Below are positions 1 through 8,685 of a DNA stretch of 30,417 nucleotides, in pieces. The position numbers and the translations under genes are program-made. Numbering within the stretch: the first letter of the stretch is position 1; each line of letters begins with the position of its first letter. Source of the stretch: JBKXSZ01 sp047017005. GTDB lineage: Bacteria > Bacillota > Clostridia > TANB77 > CAG-508. Below the pieces are notes generated by a model. It saw only the letters and a list, made by a program, of their open reading frames with translations. It did no database searches and was not told the DNA's origin. Location of the stretch: contig JBKXSZ010000018.1 of NCBI GenBank assembly GCA_047017005.1, positions 1 to 30,417 of the forward strand. Direction: 5' to 3'.

Positions 1-488
1 ATTTTATTACTGTTTACTTTTTATTTTCTAAAATATTTTTTATAATAAACTTATTTTTATTTTCTAATCAATTATTTTTCATTTTTAGATTTTAACTTTA
101 CTTTTTAATTTTTTATCATTTTTATTAATTGTTTTTATTTTTATTTCTATCTTGCAATTTCTTTCTACTTTAATTTTTATCTTCTCCTTTTTCTTAGCCC
201 TCACACTATTTTGATTTTTCTTAAATTATTTTTTTATTGTTATTACAGATTTTATTTAATAATTTAATAACATCTTTATTGGTTTGTGCTTTATGTAACC
301 CTTTTTGTTGTTTAACTAATATTTCTTTCCTTGCTTCATTCCGAAGGCTTATGGCAAATTTTATATGTAATATATTTTACTTTTTTATAGTAAAAATACA
401 AGATCTTTTTCTATGTTTTTCTTTCTTTTTCTCTTCAATATTTTTTTGTATTTTGTCTATTAGTCTGATTCCTTATCTTTAATTTCCT
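1..488. other. AT-rich stretch without a supportable intact gene
   Basis: This segment is very AT-rich and has no reading frame with a proper ribosome site on either strand. Short open frames on the plus strand are T-rich and give phenylalanine/leucine-rich translations typical of the antisense of A-rich DNA. The minus strand holds the possible decayed frame described at 221-472 and a further lysine-rich open stretch below 220. No RNA gene or clear terminator is visible. Confidence 0.5.
221..472 (-). pseudogene. possible decayed lysine-rich reading frame
   Basis: On the minus strand just downstream of the phosphoesterase, one frame stays open for 84 codons apart from a single internal TAA at 377-379. 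It reads as a lysine- and glutamate-rich, protein-like sequence (for example the stretch beginning HIKFAISL and ending in NKICNNNK). There is no credible start codon or ribosome site, and I recognise no family. SbcD/YhaO-type nucleases are often followed by an SbcC/YhaN-type ATPase gene, but nothing here resembles its P-loop start. It may be the eroded remainder of a gene or chance openness in A-rich DNA. An in-frame CGG occurs at 341-343. Confidence 0.22.
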
Positions 489-1565
489 TTAGATATTATT
501 CAATCCTACTTCTATTATTTTGTTTATTAACTCTTCTGAAACTTCTCCTTTTTCTTTTTCTAATATACATTCTTTGATAAATAATCCTTTTAAATTATTT
601 TCCTCTAATAACTTTTCTATATTACATTTTATTTTTGAATTATCTTTTATTTTTATAATATTTTTATTTTCAATTAATTTATTCAAATGTAAAATATTAA
701 TTTCAAAATTTTTATTTCCTATTAATATTATTTTTATATATTTATTTTCTTCTATTTCTAATTCTTCTATCTTTTCTATTAATTCTTCTTCTGAATAAAT
801 ATCCGAAATGTTTATTTTCTCTTCTATCATTTCTTTTTTATCTAATGGAATAAAATCTAAGGAAATACTATTTTTTGTTAAGTTTCCTACTATCATTCCA
901 TGTTTTCCTAATTCGTCAAATCCAGAAGAAATGGTAGATCCGGGATATACCATTCTTTGATTTTCTTCTGTTTGATAATCTAGTTTATGAATATGTCCCA
1001 ATGCTACATAATCAAAGCCAAATTCTTTTAATTTATTTTTTGACATACTATTATATTGCATTTCTTCTGCAGTAGATCCATCTATTGAGCCATGTATGAC
1101 TAATATATTTAATTTATCTTTATTTAATTCAATTCCTTCTAATGAAAAATCATTACAATAAAAGTCATTGAAACCAAATCCATAAATATTAGCATCTTCT
1201 GTTTCTATTTTCTCTAGTTTATGACCAAATATATGGACATTATTTCCCCATTTGTATTGATTATAAAAAGAATTTTTAAGATATGGGTCGTGGTTCCCAG
1301 GTGCAATGAAGATAGATGTCTGAGGAATTTGATTAAATAATTCATTTACATATCGAATTGTACTTTCTCGAATCAATTCATGCTCATACAAATCTCCTGC
1401 TATAAAAAAGTATGGAATATTATTTTCCTTTATATATTGTACAATCTCTTTCATAATTTGTCTTTGCTCTAGTCGTCTTTTTTCTCCAAAACTTTCGCCT
1501 CTGATATTGGATAAGGACCTAAAAGGCATATCCAAATGCATATCCGCAATGTGTACAAATTTCAT
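489..1565 (-). CDS. SbcD/YhaO-like DNA-repair metallophosphoesterase
   Basis: A 358-aa calcineurin-type metallophosphoesterase of the SbcD/Mre11/YhaO group, predicted to act as a two-metal DNA exonuclease or endonuclease in repair. The family metal-binding motifs are visible in order: D-x-H near residues 8-10 (HIADMHLD), GDLYE near 57-61, GNHD at 90-93, a histidine in VIHGS near 158 and GHIH at 190-193. The C-terminal third is lysine- and glutamate-rich, as expected for the capping and partner-binding part. I chose the ATG at 1565 because AGGAGA sits 8 bases upstream; a start six codons earlier lacks this. The usual ATPase partner (SbcC/YhaN) is not intact downstream. The family call is firm; the exact substrate is inferred. 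Confidence 0.85.
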   Translation of the reverse strand: MKFVHIADMHLDMPFRSLSNIRGESFGEKRRLEQRQIMKEIVQYIKENNIPYFFIAGDLYEHELIRESTIRYVNELFNQIPQTSIFIAPGNHDPYLKNSFYNQYKWGNNVHIFGHKLEKIETEDANIYGFGFNDFYCNDFSLEGIELNKDKLNILVIHGSIDGSTAEEMQYNSMSKNKLKEFGFDYVALGHIHKLDYQTEENQRMVYPGSTISSGFDELGKHGMIVGNLTKNSISLDFIPLDKKEMIEEKINISDIYSEEELIEKIEELEIEENKYIKIILIGNKNFEINILHLNKLIENKNIIKIKDNSKIKCNIEKLLEENNLKGLFIKECILEKEKGEVSEELINKIIEVGLNNI

Positions 1566-1667
1566 TTTTATTCTCCTATTCATTTTTATTTATTCTATCT
1601 TTCTTTATATCATATTTTACAAATGGTCGTCAACGCTTTTTAAACATTTGTTTGTCGATATTAAAAA

Positions 1668-1699
1668 AAATCATACCAATATCTTTATTGGTATGATTT
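1668..1699 (-). terminator. intrinsic terminator of the coupling-ATPase operon
   Basis: A perfect 14-bp inverted repeat with a 4-base loop lies 6 bases after the stop codon of the VirD4-like gene. T-rich sequence follows the stem on the minus strand. It separates this operon from the downstream phosphoesterase. Confidence 0.8.
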
Positions 1700-1704
1700 A
1701 AAAA

Positions 1705-3697
1705 TTATTCATCTTCATCCATTGGTCCAAATAATTCATCAAATTTTGCTTCTAATTCCTTTTGCACATCTTCTGAGAAAATATCATTTATTTCCTCCTT
1801 TTTTTCTTGTTGTTCCTCTTCTAATGGTAATATTGGAGCAAATTCTTCTTCCTTTGCTTGCTTATTATTTAGTTTCGTTTCATCACTTGAATCTTCAAAT
1901 AAATCATCTAAAGATTCTACCTTTAAGTTTTCTACTGGCTTTGCATTTTTTTCATCTACATATGGATTATATGGATTGTATTTTCTCCATTGTCCTCTAT
2001 CTATTGGTTCTATATCATTATGGTCTACTTGAAATCTGCTTACTTTTTTAGCAATTGGATAAGCAAAATAATAATATTTCTTTGCTTTAATTGGTTTTAT
2101 TCCTTTTTCGTATATAATACAAAGATCATTATCCATTCTTCTTAATTCATCAGGTGTCATTAATGCTCTTGCCATAATTTGGTCAGAAACATTTTTTCCT
2201 TGCTTCCAATTATGTCTATCTCTACTTATAGATACACTATCTCTTTCAATTGTTTTTTCTCCTAAGGCCTTTGAAAAATATTCTACTGTTTTATAGGAGT
2301 TACTTCCTAAAAATACGTGTGTATCACAGTTTCCCATAATTGTTTCATAAGTTTCTTTATACACAGCTTCTAATTGGTCCAAGTTTTGTAAAATAACACT
2401 AAAGGAAATTTTTCTACTTCTACTGGTTGAAATCTTTTTGTCAAAATCTGGTATTCTACCAATGTTAGCAAACTCATCCAATATAAAATAGGTTGGTATT
2501 TTTAGTCTTCCACCATTATCATCTGCAAAATTATATAATTGTTGTATCATCTGTGCAAAGAAGATAGTTAATAGAAAGTCATATGCTCCATGAGTATCAG
2601 ATGAAATAACATATACCGCTGTTTTCTTTGAACCTATCTCCTCAAAATTAATTGTATCAGTAGAGGTTAGTTCGGCAATTTCTTTTGAGTCAAATTTACC
2701 TAACTTAGATTGAAGAGAACTTAAAATTGAACCATAAGTTTTTTCTGGAGCAATCTCAATAGACTTGTAATTCATTCTAGCTGGATGGTCATATGGAAGT
2801 TGATTCATTAATTCTGTTAACAAATTGCTTCCTCCGTTTTTATTAGCTGCTCTAACTAGCTCTGCACAACTGGCTAAGTTCTGTTCTTCTTCAGGCCTAG
2901 TCGCTATTAAGTAATAAATCAATGCTTTTAATAGCATTTCCGCCATATCATCCCAATAAGGGTCGTTCTTCCCACCTTCTGCTTGTTGTCCTTTTACTAT
3001 TGTATTTGCAATAACGTCTACATCTATTTCACTTGTGATATGCATCAATGGATTGTATCCATCACTATTTTGTGGTTTAACTAAATTAAATATTTTTATA
3101 TCATATCCTTCTGTCCTTAGATATCCTGCTGTTTTATCATATAATTCTCCTTTTGGGTCTGTAAATATGTAAGAGCCTAGGCATTGATATGCATTAGGTA
3201 TAGAGTAAGCAGCAGATTTACCAGAACCAGAACCGTCCAACTACCAAAACATTTGTATTTCCTCTTTTATCAATTGGTAAATAATTCTTTTCTGCTAGTA
3301 TAATTCCTTTATTCGGACTTAATATTCTATATTGTTCTCCATTTTCGGACCAATCACTGGAACCATGTTCTCTTCCATAATATTGATTTTTAGGTGCTGA
3401 CCTTAAAATTCCTATCATAACCACTATAATATATAGAAAGGTATATTTCCAGAAGCAACTAAGAAAAGTATCGATATACATATCCGAAAATATTCTTCCT
3501 AATGTTTCAATTGGATTTGCAATGTTGGTAAATATTTCTGTCAAAAATGTTTGCATTACATCTGTAGAATGTGATGCATCTACTAAAGTCCTCGCCAAAG
3601 GCGCAACAAATACTATGGCTAATAATAACCATAGTATTATAAAAATTGCAAAGTATTTTCTATTTCTTTTAAAGGCGCCTTGAATTTTATAATTCAT
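1705..3697 (-). CDS. VirD4/TraG-type coupling ATPase, interrupted by a +1 frameshift
   Basis: A 663-aa type IV coupling protein when one base is skipped. The N-terminal part (154 codons, start ATG at 3697 preceded by GAGG) has membrane segments near residues 15-33 and 82-98. Walker A spans about 154-161 (GGSGSGKS) and Walker B (FILDEF) lies near 404-409, followed by a TraD/TraG-like region and a very acidic tail. The frame breaks exactly between the first and second glycine of the P-loop: the DNA reads GGA CGG TTC and hits TAA four codons later. Skipping the C at plus-strand position 3235 gives GGA GGT TCT and restores the whole motif. No relaxase, VirB4 or other transfer gene is present, so this is an orphan. 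A consensus promoter and a clean terminator bound the operon, which argues against simple decay. Function (DNA or protein substrate recruitment) is inferred from the family. Confidence 0.8.
3233..3236 (-). other. +1 frameshift site at an in-frame CGG (P-loop)
   Basis: On the minus strand the codon after GGA is CGG (plus-strand 3233-3235), and a stop lies four codons on. Dropping the C gives GGT, the glycine expected in the Walker A motif. This is the only place where a single-base change restores the ATPase. The spmB break at 26297-26299 has the same form. Confidence 0.75.
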
Positions 3698-3722
3698 CTC
3701 TTTCCTCACCTACTCTTTTGTA

Positions 3723-3986
3723 CTATCTATCGTATTCTTTTTCGTTTTCTTTTAATGCAATTTCAATTGTTCCATACTTTTTCATATATTCTTTTGTAGC
3801 ATTAATGTCTATTGTATATTTAGGTGGTATTTCTATACTTCTTTCTTTTGGTATTGTAATACCCCCACAAACTCTTGCTCCTTTTGCATCATATATAATA
3901 TCCTTTTTATCTGGTCCCATTTCTTTCATTTTCGGCATATGTTTCATTTTGTCATTTACTGAACCTACATTAGTAGTACTGTTCAT
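3723..3986 (-). CDS. small protein of unknown function in the coupling-ATPase operon
   Basis: An 87-aa hydrophilic protein that I do not recognise. It starts at an ATG with GAGGGG 8 bases upstream. Methionine and lysine are frequent in the first third (KMKHMPKMKEM), and a single cysteine lies in a VCGG turn near residue 40. No signal peptide or membrane segment is visible. It ends 25 bases before the VirD4-like gene and starts 29 bases after the 173-aa gene, so all three should be co-transcribed. Position suggests a role linked to the coupling ATPase, but nothing in the sequence shows which. It could be an adaptor or substrate. Confidence 0.6.
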   Translation of the reverse strand: MNSTTNVGSVNDKMKHMPKMKEMGPDKKDIIYDAKGARVCGGITIPKERSIEIPPKYTIDINATKEYMKKYGTIEIALKENEKEYDR

Positions 3987-4015
3987 TCTGATTCCCCTCT
4001 CTAAATTTTTGGTGT

Positions 4016-4537
4016 TTATTTACTATCTCTAATTTCAAATGCAAAATATGATTTATATGGTTTTAATTTGCATTTTCCTTTTACTTCATTTGTAGCTTCG
4101 TCAAAATATAAAACTGGTTTGACTTCATCTCCTGTTTCAGGGTCTATAATAGATATAGGTCTTTTTAAATTTGGTGTATATTTAAAGTCTTTATATTCTG
4201 TTTCTTTTTCGGAATATAAAGTATCAAACTTAAGTGGTACTGGTTTTTTCGATATTTTTACCTTGTCTTCCTCTAGTAGTCCAACATTAATAACCACTTT
4301 ATCTTTTCCAAAAGATAAAATAACTAGCTCGTTATTGTTATTATTAATAGGATTATCAACAAAAAAGGTTTTCTTCTTTGCTTCTCCATTTAATTCTTCG
4401 GTGTAGTCTAATCTTTCAACTGTATATCTAGGCGAATCTTTTAAGAATTCCTTTTCCGTTTTATTTATTTTATAAATTACAGTATTAACATCTTTTGGGT
4501 CGGTAATACTAAAATGTTTTCCTTCCAAATTCTCCAT
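4016..4537 (-). CDS. unknown protein, first gene of the coupling-ATPase operon
   Basis: A 173-aa protein without a family I recognise. It is rich in beta-forming and charged residues, has no membrane segment and no cysteines, and contains a run of five asparagines (INNNNNE) near its middle. I chose the ATG at 4537 because AGAGGTG lies about 8 bases upstream; an upstream in-frame ATG at 4576 has a poor site. The transcription start predicted from the promoter at 4607-4635 is compatible with either. It is followed at 29 bases by the 87-aa gene and then the VirD4-like ATPase. Its function is unknown; a cytosolic partner of the ATPase is a guess from context. Confidence 0.6.
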   Translation of the reverse strand: MENLEGKHFSITDPKDVNTVIYKINKTEKEFLKDSPRYTVERLDYTEELNGEAKKKTFFVDNPINNNNNELVILSFGKDKVVINVGLLEEDKVKISKKPVPLKFDTLYSEKETEYKDFKYTPNLKRPISIIDPETGDEVKPVLYFDEATNEVKGKCKLKPYKSYFAFEIRDSK

Positions 4538-4606
4538 TGTTACTACACCTCTTTCTATGACTTTTCCTACATTCATAGTTTCTCTTTTGTTTTATCACTA
4601 TTATTA

Positions 4607-4635
4607 ATTATACAAGCATTTACAGAACTTGTCAA
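4607..4635 (-). promoter_or_regulatory. consensus sigma-A promoter of the coupling-ATPase operon
   Basis: On the minus strand TTGACA (4630-4635) is followed by a 17-base spacer and TATAAT (4607-4612), a perfect match to the housekeeping consensus. The start of transcription should be near 4600, about 60 bases before the first gene's chosen start. Such a promoter implies that the operon is expressed in growing cells. Confidence 0.8.
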
Positions 4636-4653
4636 CCATTTTGTTTGTTTATG

Positions 4654-5571
4654 TTAACTGTTTCTGGTTCTTGGATTAAACTTAGAAATTTCATGCAACT
4701 TTTCAAATAGATCCATTTCTTCTTTTGTCGGTTTCTTTGGCACCATAATTTTTACTTCTGCTACTAAATCTCCTCTTCCACCTTTTCCATCTTTATAACC
4801 TTTTCCTGGAATTCGTACCTTCTCTCCACTTTGAATTCCTTGTGGCACATAAACTAAAACATCTTCATCAACAGAGTTAATTTTAGCTCTCATACCTAGT
4901 ACTGCTTCCCAAGGAGTAAGATATAAATCTGTATATAAATCAAAACCACTCATACTAAATATAGCATTATCTTCTATATGTATTTTAATAAACAAGTCCC
5001 CGCTTTTGCCACCATTTTGCCCAGCTTTTCCTTGTCCTATTAAACGAATTTTTTCTCCTTCGCGTATTCCTGCTGGAACTCTAATATCAAAGGTCTTCAT
5101 TTTTCCTTCAATTGTTCTTAATGAAACCTTTTTATTTAGGCCATAGAAACCTTCCTCTATGGAAATCGAAATTTCCGTTTCTATATTATCACCTTTTATA
5201 GCTGGTTTTTTCTTTTTGGATAATGGAGATGTTTTCTTTTCCTCTTCTTCTTTTATGTTCCCAAAAAACATATTGAAAAAGTCGCTAAATAGAGAATCCT
5301 TTTCCCTTTTACTCTCTTCATATCCAATATTTTTTTGTTTTCTTCCTACATGTGTATTCCACATTCTATCATATTTTCTTTTACTTGCTGAATTTGACAA
5401 AACTCGATAAGCCTCATTTACGTCCTTAAATCTTTCTTCTGCAATTTGGTTACCCACATTCACATCTGGATGATACTTTTTAGCCGCATCTCGATAAGCT
5501 GCTCGAATTGTATCAATACTTACTCTATTTGTCTCTAATTCTAGTATTCTATAATAATCTTTGAAAATCAT
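4654..5571 (-). CDS. DnaJ-type co-chaperone, CbpA class (no zinc finger)
   Basis: A 305-aa J-domain protein that stimulates the ATPase of DnaK/Hsp70 and binds unfolded clients. The J domain fills about residues 1-70, with the essential HPD at 34-36. A charged, low-complexity linker follows to about 115, then two beta-sandwich client-binding domains. The cysteine-rich zinc-finger block of DnaJ itself is absent, which makes it class B (CbpA-like). The start is the ATG at 5571, preceded by GGGAGGA at 7 bases; the in-frame ATG eight codons upstream has no such site. It stands alone, without dnaK or grpE, and has its own promoter. TGTCGAA between the ribosome site and the start resembles a Spo0A box but may be chance. 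Confidence 0.88.
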   Translation of the reverse strand: MIFKDYYRILELETNRVSIDTIRAAYRDAAKKYHPDVNVGNQIAEERFKDVNEAYRVLSNSASKRKYDRMWNTHVGRKQKNIGYEESKREKDSLFSDFFNMFFGNIKEEEEKKTSPLSKKKKPAIKGDNIETEISISIEEGFYGLNKKVSLRTIEGKMKTFDIRVPAGIREGEKIRLIGQGKAGQNGGKSGDLFIKIHIEDNAIFSMSGFDLYTDLYLTPWEAVLGMRAKINSVDEDVLVYVPQGIQSGEKVRIPGKGYKDGKGGRGDLVAEVKIMVPKKPTKEEMDLFEKLHEISKFNPRTRNS

Positions 5572-5605
5572 TTCGACATCCTCCCACTTTTCCATGGTAA
5601 GATGT

Positions 5606-5634
5606 ATTATATCATATGTCTACGCCGATTTGAA
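5606..5634 (-). promoter_or_regulatory. sigma-A promoter of the dnaJ-like gene
   Basis: TTCAAA, a 17-base spacer and TATAAT with an upstream TG (extended -10) occur on the minus strand. The expected transcription start is near 5599, about 28 bases before the gene's start codon. Confidence 0.6.
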
Positions 5635-5687
5635 TAGTTTTATTCTATTTTTTCCATTCTTCTAGCTGTTTTTCATCTTTTTTATAA

Positions 5688-5730
5688 AATAGAACAAGCT
5701 ATAAGGTGAATATTCCTCATAGCTTCTATT
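5688..5730 (-). terminator. hairpin after ddl
   Basis: An imperfect inverted repeat of about 16 bp with an AT-rich loop lies directly downstream of ddl. The tail is only weakly T-rich. It probably ends the murF-ddl transcript before the dnaJ-like promoter. Confidence 0.5.
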
Positions 5731-5745
5731 CTTATCTTACTTATT

Positions 5746-6807
5746 TTATTTTTCAGTTGCAAGTTCGATCAATTCATCCAGCAACGTAGAATATGGAATT
5801 CCTATTTCTCCTAATAATTTAGGATACATACTAATTTCTGTAAATCCAGGCATTGTATTTATTTCATTAATATATACCTCTTCTGTTTTTCTATCAATGA
5901 AGAAATCCACTCTTGATAATCCTTTTCCATCTAATGCTTTATATGCTTTAATCGCTGTTTTTTGTATTTCTTCTTCTTTTTCTTTTGTAATATCTGCTGG
6001 AATTAATACTCGAGAAGCCGTATTTTGATATTTTGATTTATAATCATAAAATTCCTCAGCAGGAATAATCTCTCCTATACAAGAAGCAATTACCTCTTCA
6101 TTTCCTAATACGGCACATTCTACTTCTCTACCATTAATTTCCTCCTCTATTAACAACTTTTTATCATATTCTTCTGCAGTAATAATAGCTTTTTTTAATT
6201 CCTCTTCGTTTTTGGCTTTACTAATTCCTACAGAAGAGCCAGAATTAGATGGTTTTATGAACATTGGGAAATTCAATTTATCTACAATTTTTTCTGTTAC
6301 TTCTTCTAATGTATATACTTTCTCTGTAAAATCTTTTTCAATATATCGATATTTCTCTTTATCCTTTCGGATGTAGCAATAATCTGCTTGTTTTATTTTT
6401 GCTTTTTCAAATATAATTTTACTATATACCTTATCCATTCCTAAGCAAGAACCAATAATATGACAACCTACATATGGAATCTTTGCTAATTCTAATAACC
6501 CTTGCATAGAACCATCTTCTCCATATAATCCATGAAGAACTGGAAAAACAACATCTAATTGTTTTAAGTACTCTATTTCGTTTTTAATTTGTTTTCCATA
6601 TGCAATCTGTTCACCTACCTTTATTGTCTTTTTCTCTGTTTTTGTCAAACTATATTCATACCAAATACCATCTTTAGCAATATAAATGGGATAAATATCA
6701 TATTTATCTTTATTTAAATTTTGTAGTACTGATACTCCAGATGAAATAGAAACATCATGCTCTGTAGACATGCCCCCTAGCATAACTCCTAATTTTAATT
6801 TTCTCAT
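5746..6807 (-). CDS. ddl: D-alanine--D-alanine ligase
   Basis: A 353-aa ATP-grasp enzyme that joins two D-alanines to make the dipeptide added by MurF in peptidoglycan synthesis. The N-terminal GGMSTEHDVS motif (residues 11-20), the nucleotide-binding SNSGSSVGIS segment and the metal-binding INEINTMPG motif near the C terminus are all present. The loop YDYKSKY is of the D-Ala-D-Ala type rather than the vancomycin-resistance D-Ala-D-Lac type. The start ATG has GAGGGG upstream. It follows murF by 16 bases, so the two consecutive pathway steps share a transcript. Length and motifs are normal for the family. Confidence 0.97.
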   Translation of the reverse strand: MRKLKLGVMLGGMSTEHDVSISSGVSVLQNLNKDKYDIYPIYIAKDGIWYEYSLTKTEKKTIKVGEQIAYGKQIKNEIEYLKQLDVVFPVLHGLYGEDGSMQGLLELAKIPYVGCHIIGSCLGMDKVYSKIIFEKAKIKQADYCYIRKDKEKYRYIEKDFTEKVYTLEEVTEKIVDKLNFPMFIKPSNSGSSVGISKAKNEEELKKAIITAEEYDKKLLIEEEINGREVECAVLGNEEVIASCIGEIIPAEEFYDYKSKYQNTASRVLIPADITKEKEEEIQKTAIKAYKALDGKGLSRVDFFIDRKTEEVYINEINTMPGFTEISMYPKLLGEIGIPYSTLLDELIELATEK

Positions 6808-6823
6808 CTTTCAACCCCTCTTT

Positions 6824-8221
6824 CTATTTTATCTCTTTTACAATCTCTGTAAAATGCATAGCATGAGATGCTTTTACTAATACTACATCATTTGGTTCCA
6901 TGATTTTTCTCAATATTTGAATTGCTTCTTGATTGTTTTTACATACATATATATTTTCTTTTCTCATTCCTAGTTCTAATGCTTTTTGAATCGTATATTT
7001 CATATTTTCACCAACTGTTACTAAAATATCTATCTTGTTTTTTACAAGCTCCTCACCAACCGCTTCATGTAAGCTCTCTTCATATTCTCCTAAGTCTAAT
7101 ATATTTCCTAACATTGCGATTTTTTTATTTCCGCTTTTATTAGCTAAATATTGAATTGCTGGCTTTAAAGCATCATAACTTGCATTATATGTTCCATCTA
7201 TAATTGTTACTTTATTTTTATTTACATAGATATCCATTCGATTTTTTGTTAATTTGAAATATTTAATTCCCTCTAGAATAGATTCCGTATCTATTTTTAA
7301 TAGCATTCCTACTAAGATACCTGCTAAACTATTATATATAAATGGAGTTCCTCCTATTGGCACATATACTGTTGTGTCCTTTCCATTAATATCTGTATGA
7401 AAGATGCTATCGTCTTCTTCTAACTTTATTTCTCTTGCCATGATATCACTATCACATTCTATTCCGTAAGTTAAAACTTGGTAGCTTTTCTCTTTGTTTT
7501 TATTTTTCTTATACCATTTATGTAACAAATCATTATCATTATTAATTAGTAAGGTTCCATTTTCTTTTAATCCCTCTATAATTTCTAATTTAGCTTTTAA
7601 AATATTTTCTCTAGAACCTAAATCACCTATATGAGAAGTACCAATATTCGTAATAATAGCAATATCTGGTTTTACAATATTGGTTAGAGTACGAATTTCA
7701 CCTAATGCACTCATTCCCATTTCTACTACTAAAGCTTCATGATTTTCTAGACCTAATATAGTAAGAGGAACGCCTATGTGATTATTTAAATTTCCCTCTG
7801 TTTTTAAAACATGATATTTCTTAGAAACAACTCCTGCAACTAGATCCTTTGTACTTGTTTTTCCAACACTGCCTGTAATTCCAATTACGGGTATTTGATA
7901 CAAACTTCTTTTATAACTTGCAATTTGTTGTAGTGCTTTAATACTATCTTTTACCTGAACAATTGCTTTATCCGCATATTTTACTTTCGCTAAATCTTCT
8001 TTTTCAATATTTTCTATAATACAAGCTGATGCACCTTTTGCAAAAGCATCTTCATAAAATTTACTTCCATCAAAGTTTCCACCTTTGATTCCAACGTAGA
8101 TATCGCCTTCTTCAATTTGTCTTGTATCTTTTGAAAAGTGATGACAAACAATATCTTCTTGCCCACATACCAATCTTCCAGAGCATATTTTTACAATGTC
8201 TTTTATCGTTACTTCTTTCAT
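6824..8221 (-). CDS. murF: UDP-MurNAc-tripeptide--D-alanyl-D-alanine ligase
   Basis: A 465-aa cytoplasmic Mur ligase that adds D-Ala-D-Ala to the UDP-MurNAc-tripeptide, the last cytosolic step of the peptide stem. It shows the N-terminal substrate domain (DTRQIEEGDIYVGIKG region, residues 32-48), the ATP-binding GITGSVGKTS at 114-123, the EMGMSALGEI segment of MurF, and the C-terminal domain with DGTYNAS and LGNILDLGE. The start ATG has AAGGGA 6 bases upstream. It is first in the murF-ddl operon and is preceded by a good promoter. Nothing is missing compared with the family. Confidence 0.97.
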   Translation of the reverse strand: MKEVTIKDIVKICSGRLVCGQEDIVCHHFSKDTRQIEEGDIYVGIKGGNFDGSKFYEDAFAKGASACIIENIEKEDLAKVKYADKAIVQVKDSIKALQQIASYKRSLYQIPVIGITGSVGKTSTKDLVAGVVSKKYHVLKTEGNLNNHIGVPLTILGLENHEALVVEMGMSALGEIRTLTNIVKPDIAIITNIGTSHIGDLGSRENILKAKLEIIEGLKENGTLLINNDNDLLHKWYKKNKNKEKSYQVLTYGIECDSDIMAREIKLEEDDSIFHTDINGKDTTVYVPIGGTPFIYNSLAGILVGMLLKIDTESILEGIKYFKLTKNRMDIYVNKNKVTIIDGTYNASYDALKPAIQYLANKSGNKKIAMLGNILDLGEYEESLHEAVGEELVKNKIDILVTVGENMKYTIQKALELGMRKENIYVCKNNQEAIQILRKIMEPNDVVLVKASHAMHFTEIVKEIK

Positions 8222-8292
8222 ATAATCCCTTCTTCTAATACTTTCAGCTTATTTTTCTTTACATATTATTCTAATATTGTAAATTTTGTTCT

Positions 8293-8321
8293 ATTATATG
8301 CTAAAACTTTATTTTTGACAA
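8293..8321 (-). promoter_or_regulatory. sigma-A promoter of murF-ddl
   Basis: TTGTCA (8316-8321), a 17-base spacer and TATAAT (8293-8298) on the minus strand. Transcription should begin near 8286, about 65 bases before murF. It lies just downstream of the spore-protein terminator. Confidence 0.75.
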
Positions 8322-8329
8322 ATCCAAAA

Positions 8330-8352
8330 GAAAAGCAGATAAACTGCCTTTC
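8330..8352 (-). terminator. intrinsic terminator of the small spore-protein gene
   Basis: A 9-bp stem with one G-T pair and a 5-base loop is followed on the minus strand by a T-rich run. It lies 18 bases after the stop codon of the spore-protein gene and insulates the murF promoter. Confidence 0.65.
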
Positions 8353-8369
8353 TTTTTCCTTTTATTTTA

Positions 8370-8549
8370 TTATTGATTTTGGTCTACCGCCCTATTAGCA
8401 ATTTCTATTGCTTTCGAAACGATATTACCACATGTTTTAGAAGAAACATTTCCCCATCCATTGTCTTGTTTTACTTGTTCGTATACGCCTAATTCTTTTG
8501 CAATTTCCTCCTTTAAGTTTTCTGACATCATACTTCTCTTTCCAGACAT
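8370..8549 (-). CDS. small acid-soluble spore protein, alpha/beta-type
   Basis: A 59-aa protein with the recognisable pattern of clostridial alpha/beta-type spore DNA-binding proteins. An N-terminal MSENLKEEIAKELG helix (residues 8-21) is followed by a GWGNVSSKTCGN turn (31-42) and a second helix VSKAIEIANRAV (44-55). Such proteins coat and protect spore DNA and are degraded at germination. The germination-protease site of classical members is not obvious here, and a cysteine (Cys40) sits in the central turn. The start ATG has AAAGGAGG 7 bases upstream. It lies next to ypeB-sleB, consistent with forespore expression, although I could not find a clear sigma-G promoter in the AT-rich leader. 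Confidence 0.8.
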   Translation of the reverse strand: MSGKRSMMSENLKEEIAKELGVYEQVKQDNGWGNVSSKTCGNIVSKAIEIANRAVDQNQ

Positions 8550-8685
8550 TTTATTTTCCTCCTTTAAGAAAGAAACTTTTTTCTTTCTTAGTGTTAGTAT
8601 TTGTTTTAAAAAGATTTTTATGATGTTGTATTTTTTCTATTTTTTGAATTTTTTAGTTTTTTTATTTTTTATTTTTATCTTTGTT

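Noticed and set aside
237..482. Plus-strand 81-codon open frame rich in phenylalanine and leucine
   Set aside because: Starts at TTG without a ribosome site; the composition is that of the complement of A-rich DNA.
5572..5578. TGTCGAA (Spo0A-box core) between the ribosome site and start of the dnaJ-like gene
   Set aside because: A single 7-base match inside the initiation region, with no second box or promoter overlap; most likely chance.
8566..8590. AAGAAAGAAA / TTTCTTTCTT inverted repeat upstream of the small spore-protein gene
   Set aside because: Purely A/T-rich with few G-C pairs and no T run in the useful direction; too weak to call a terminator or a translational hairpin.
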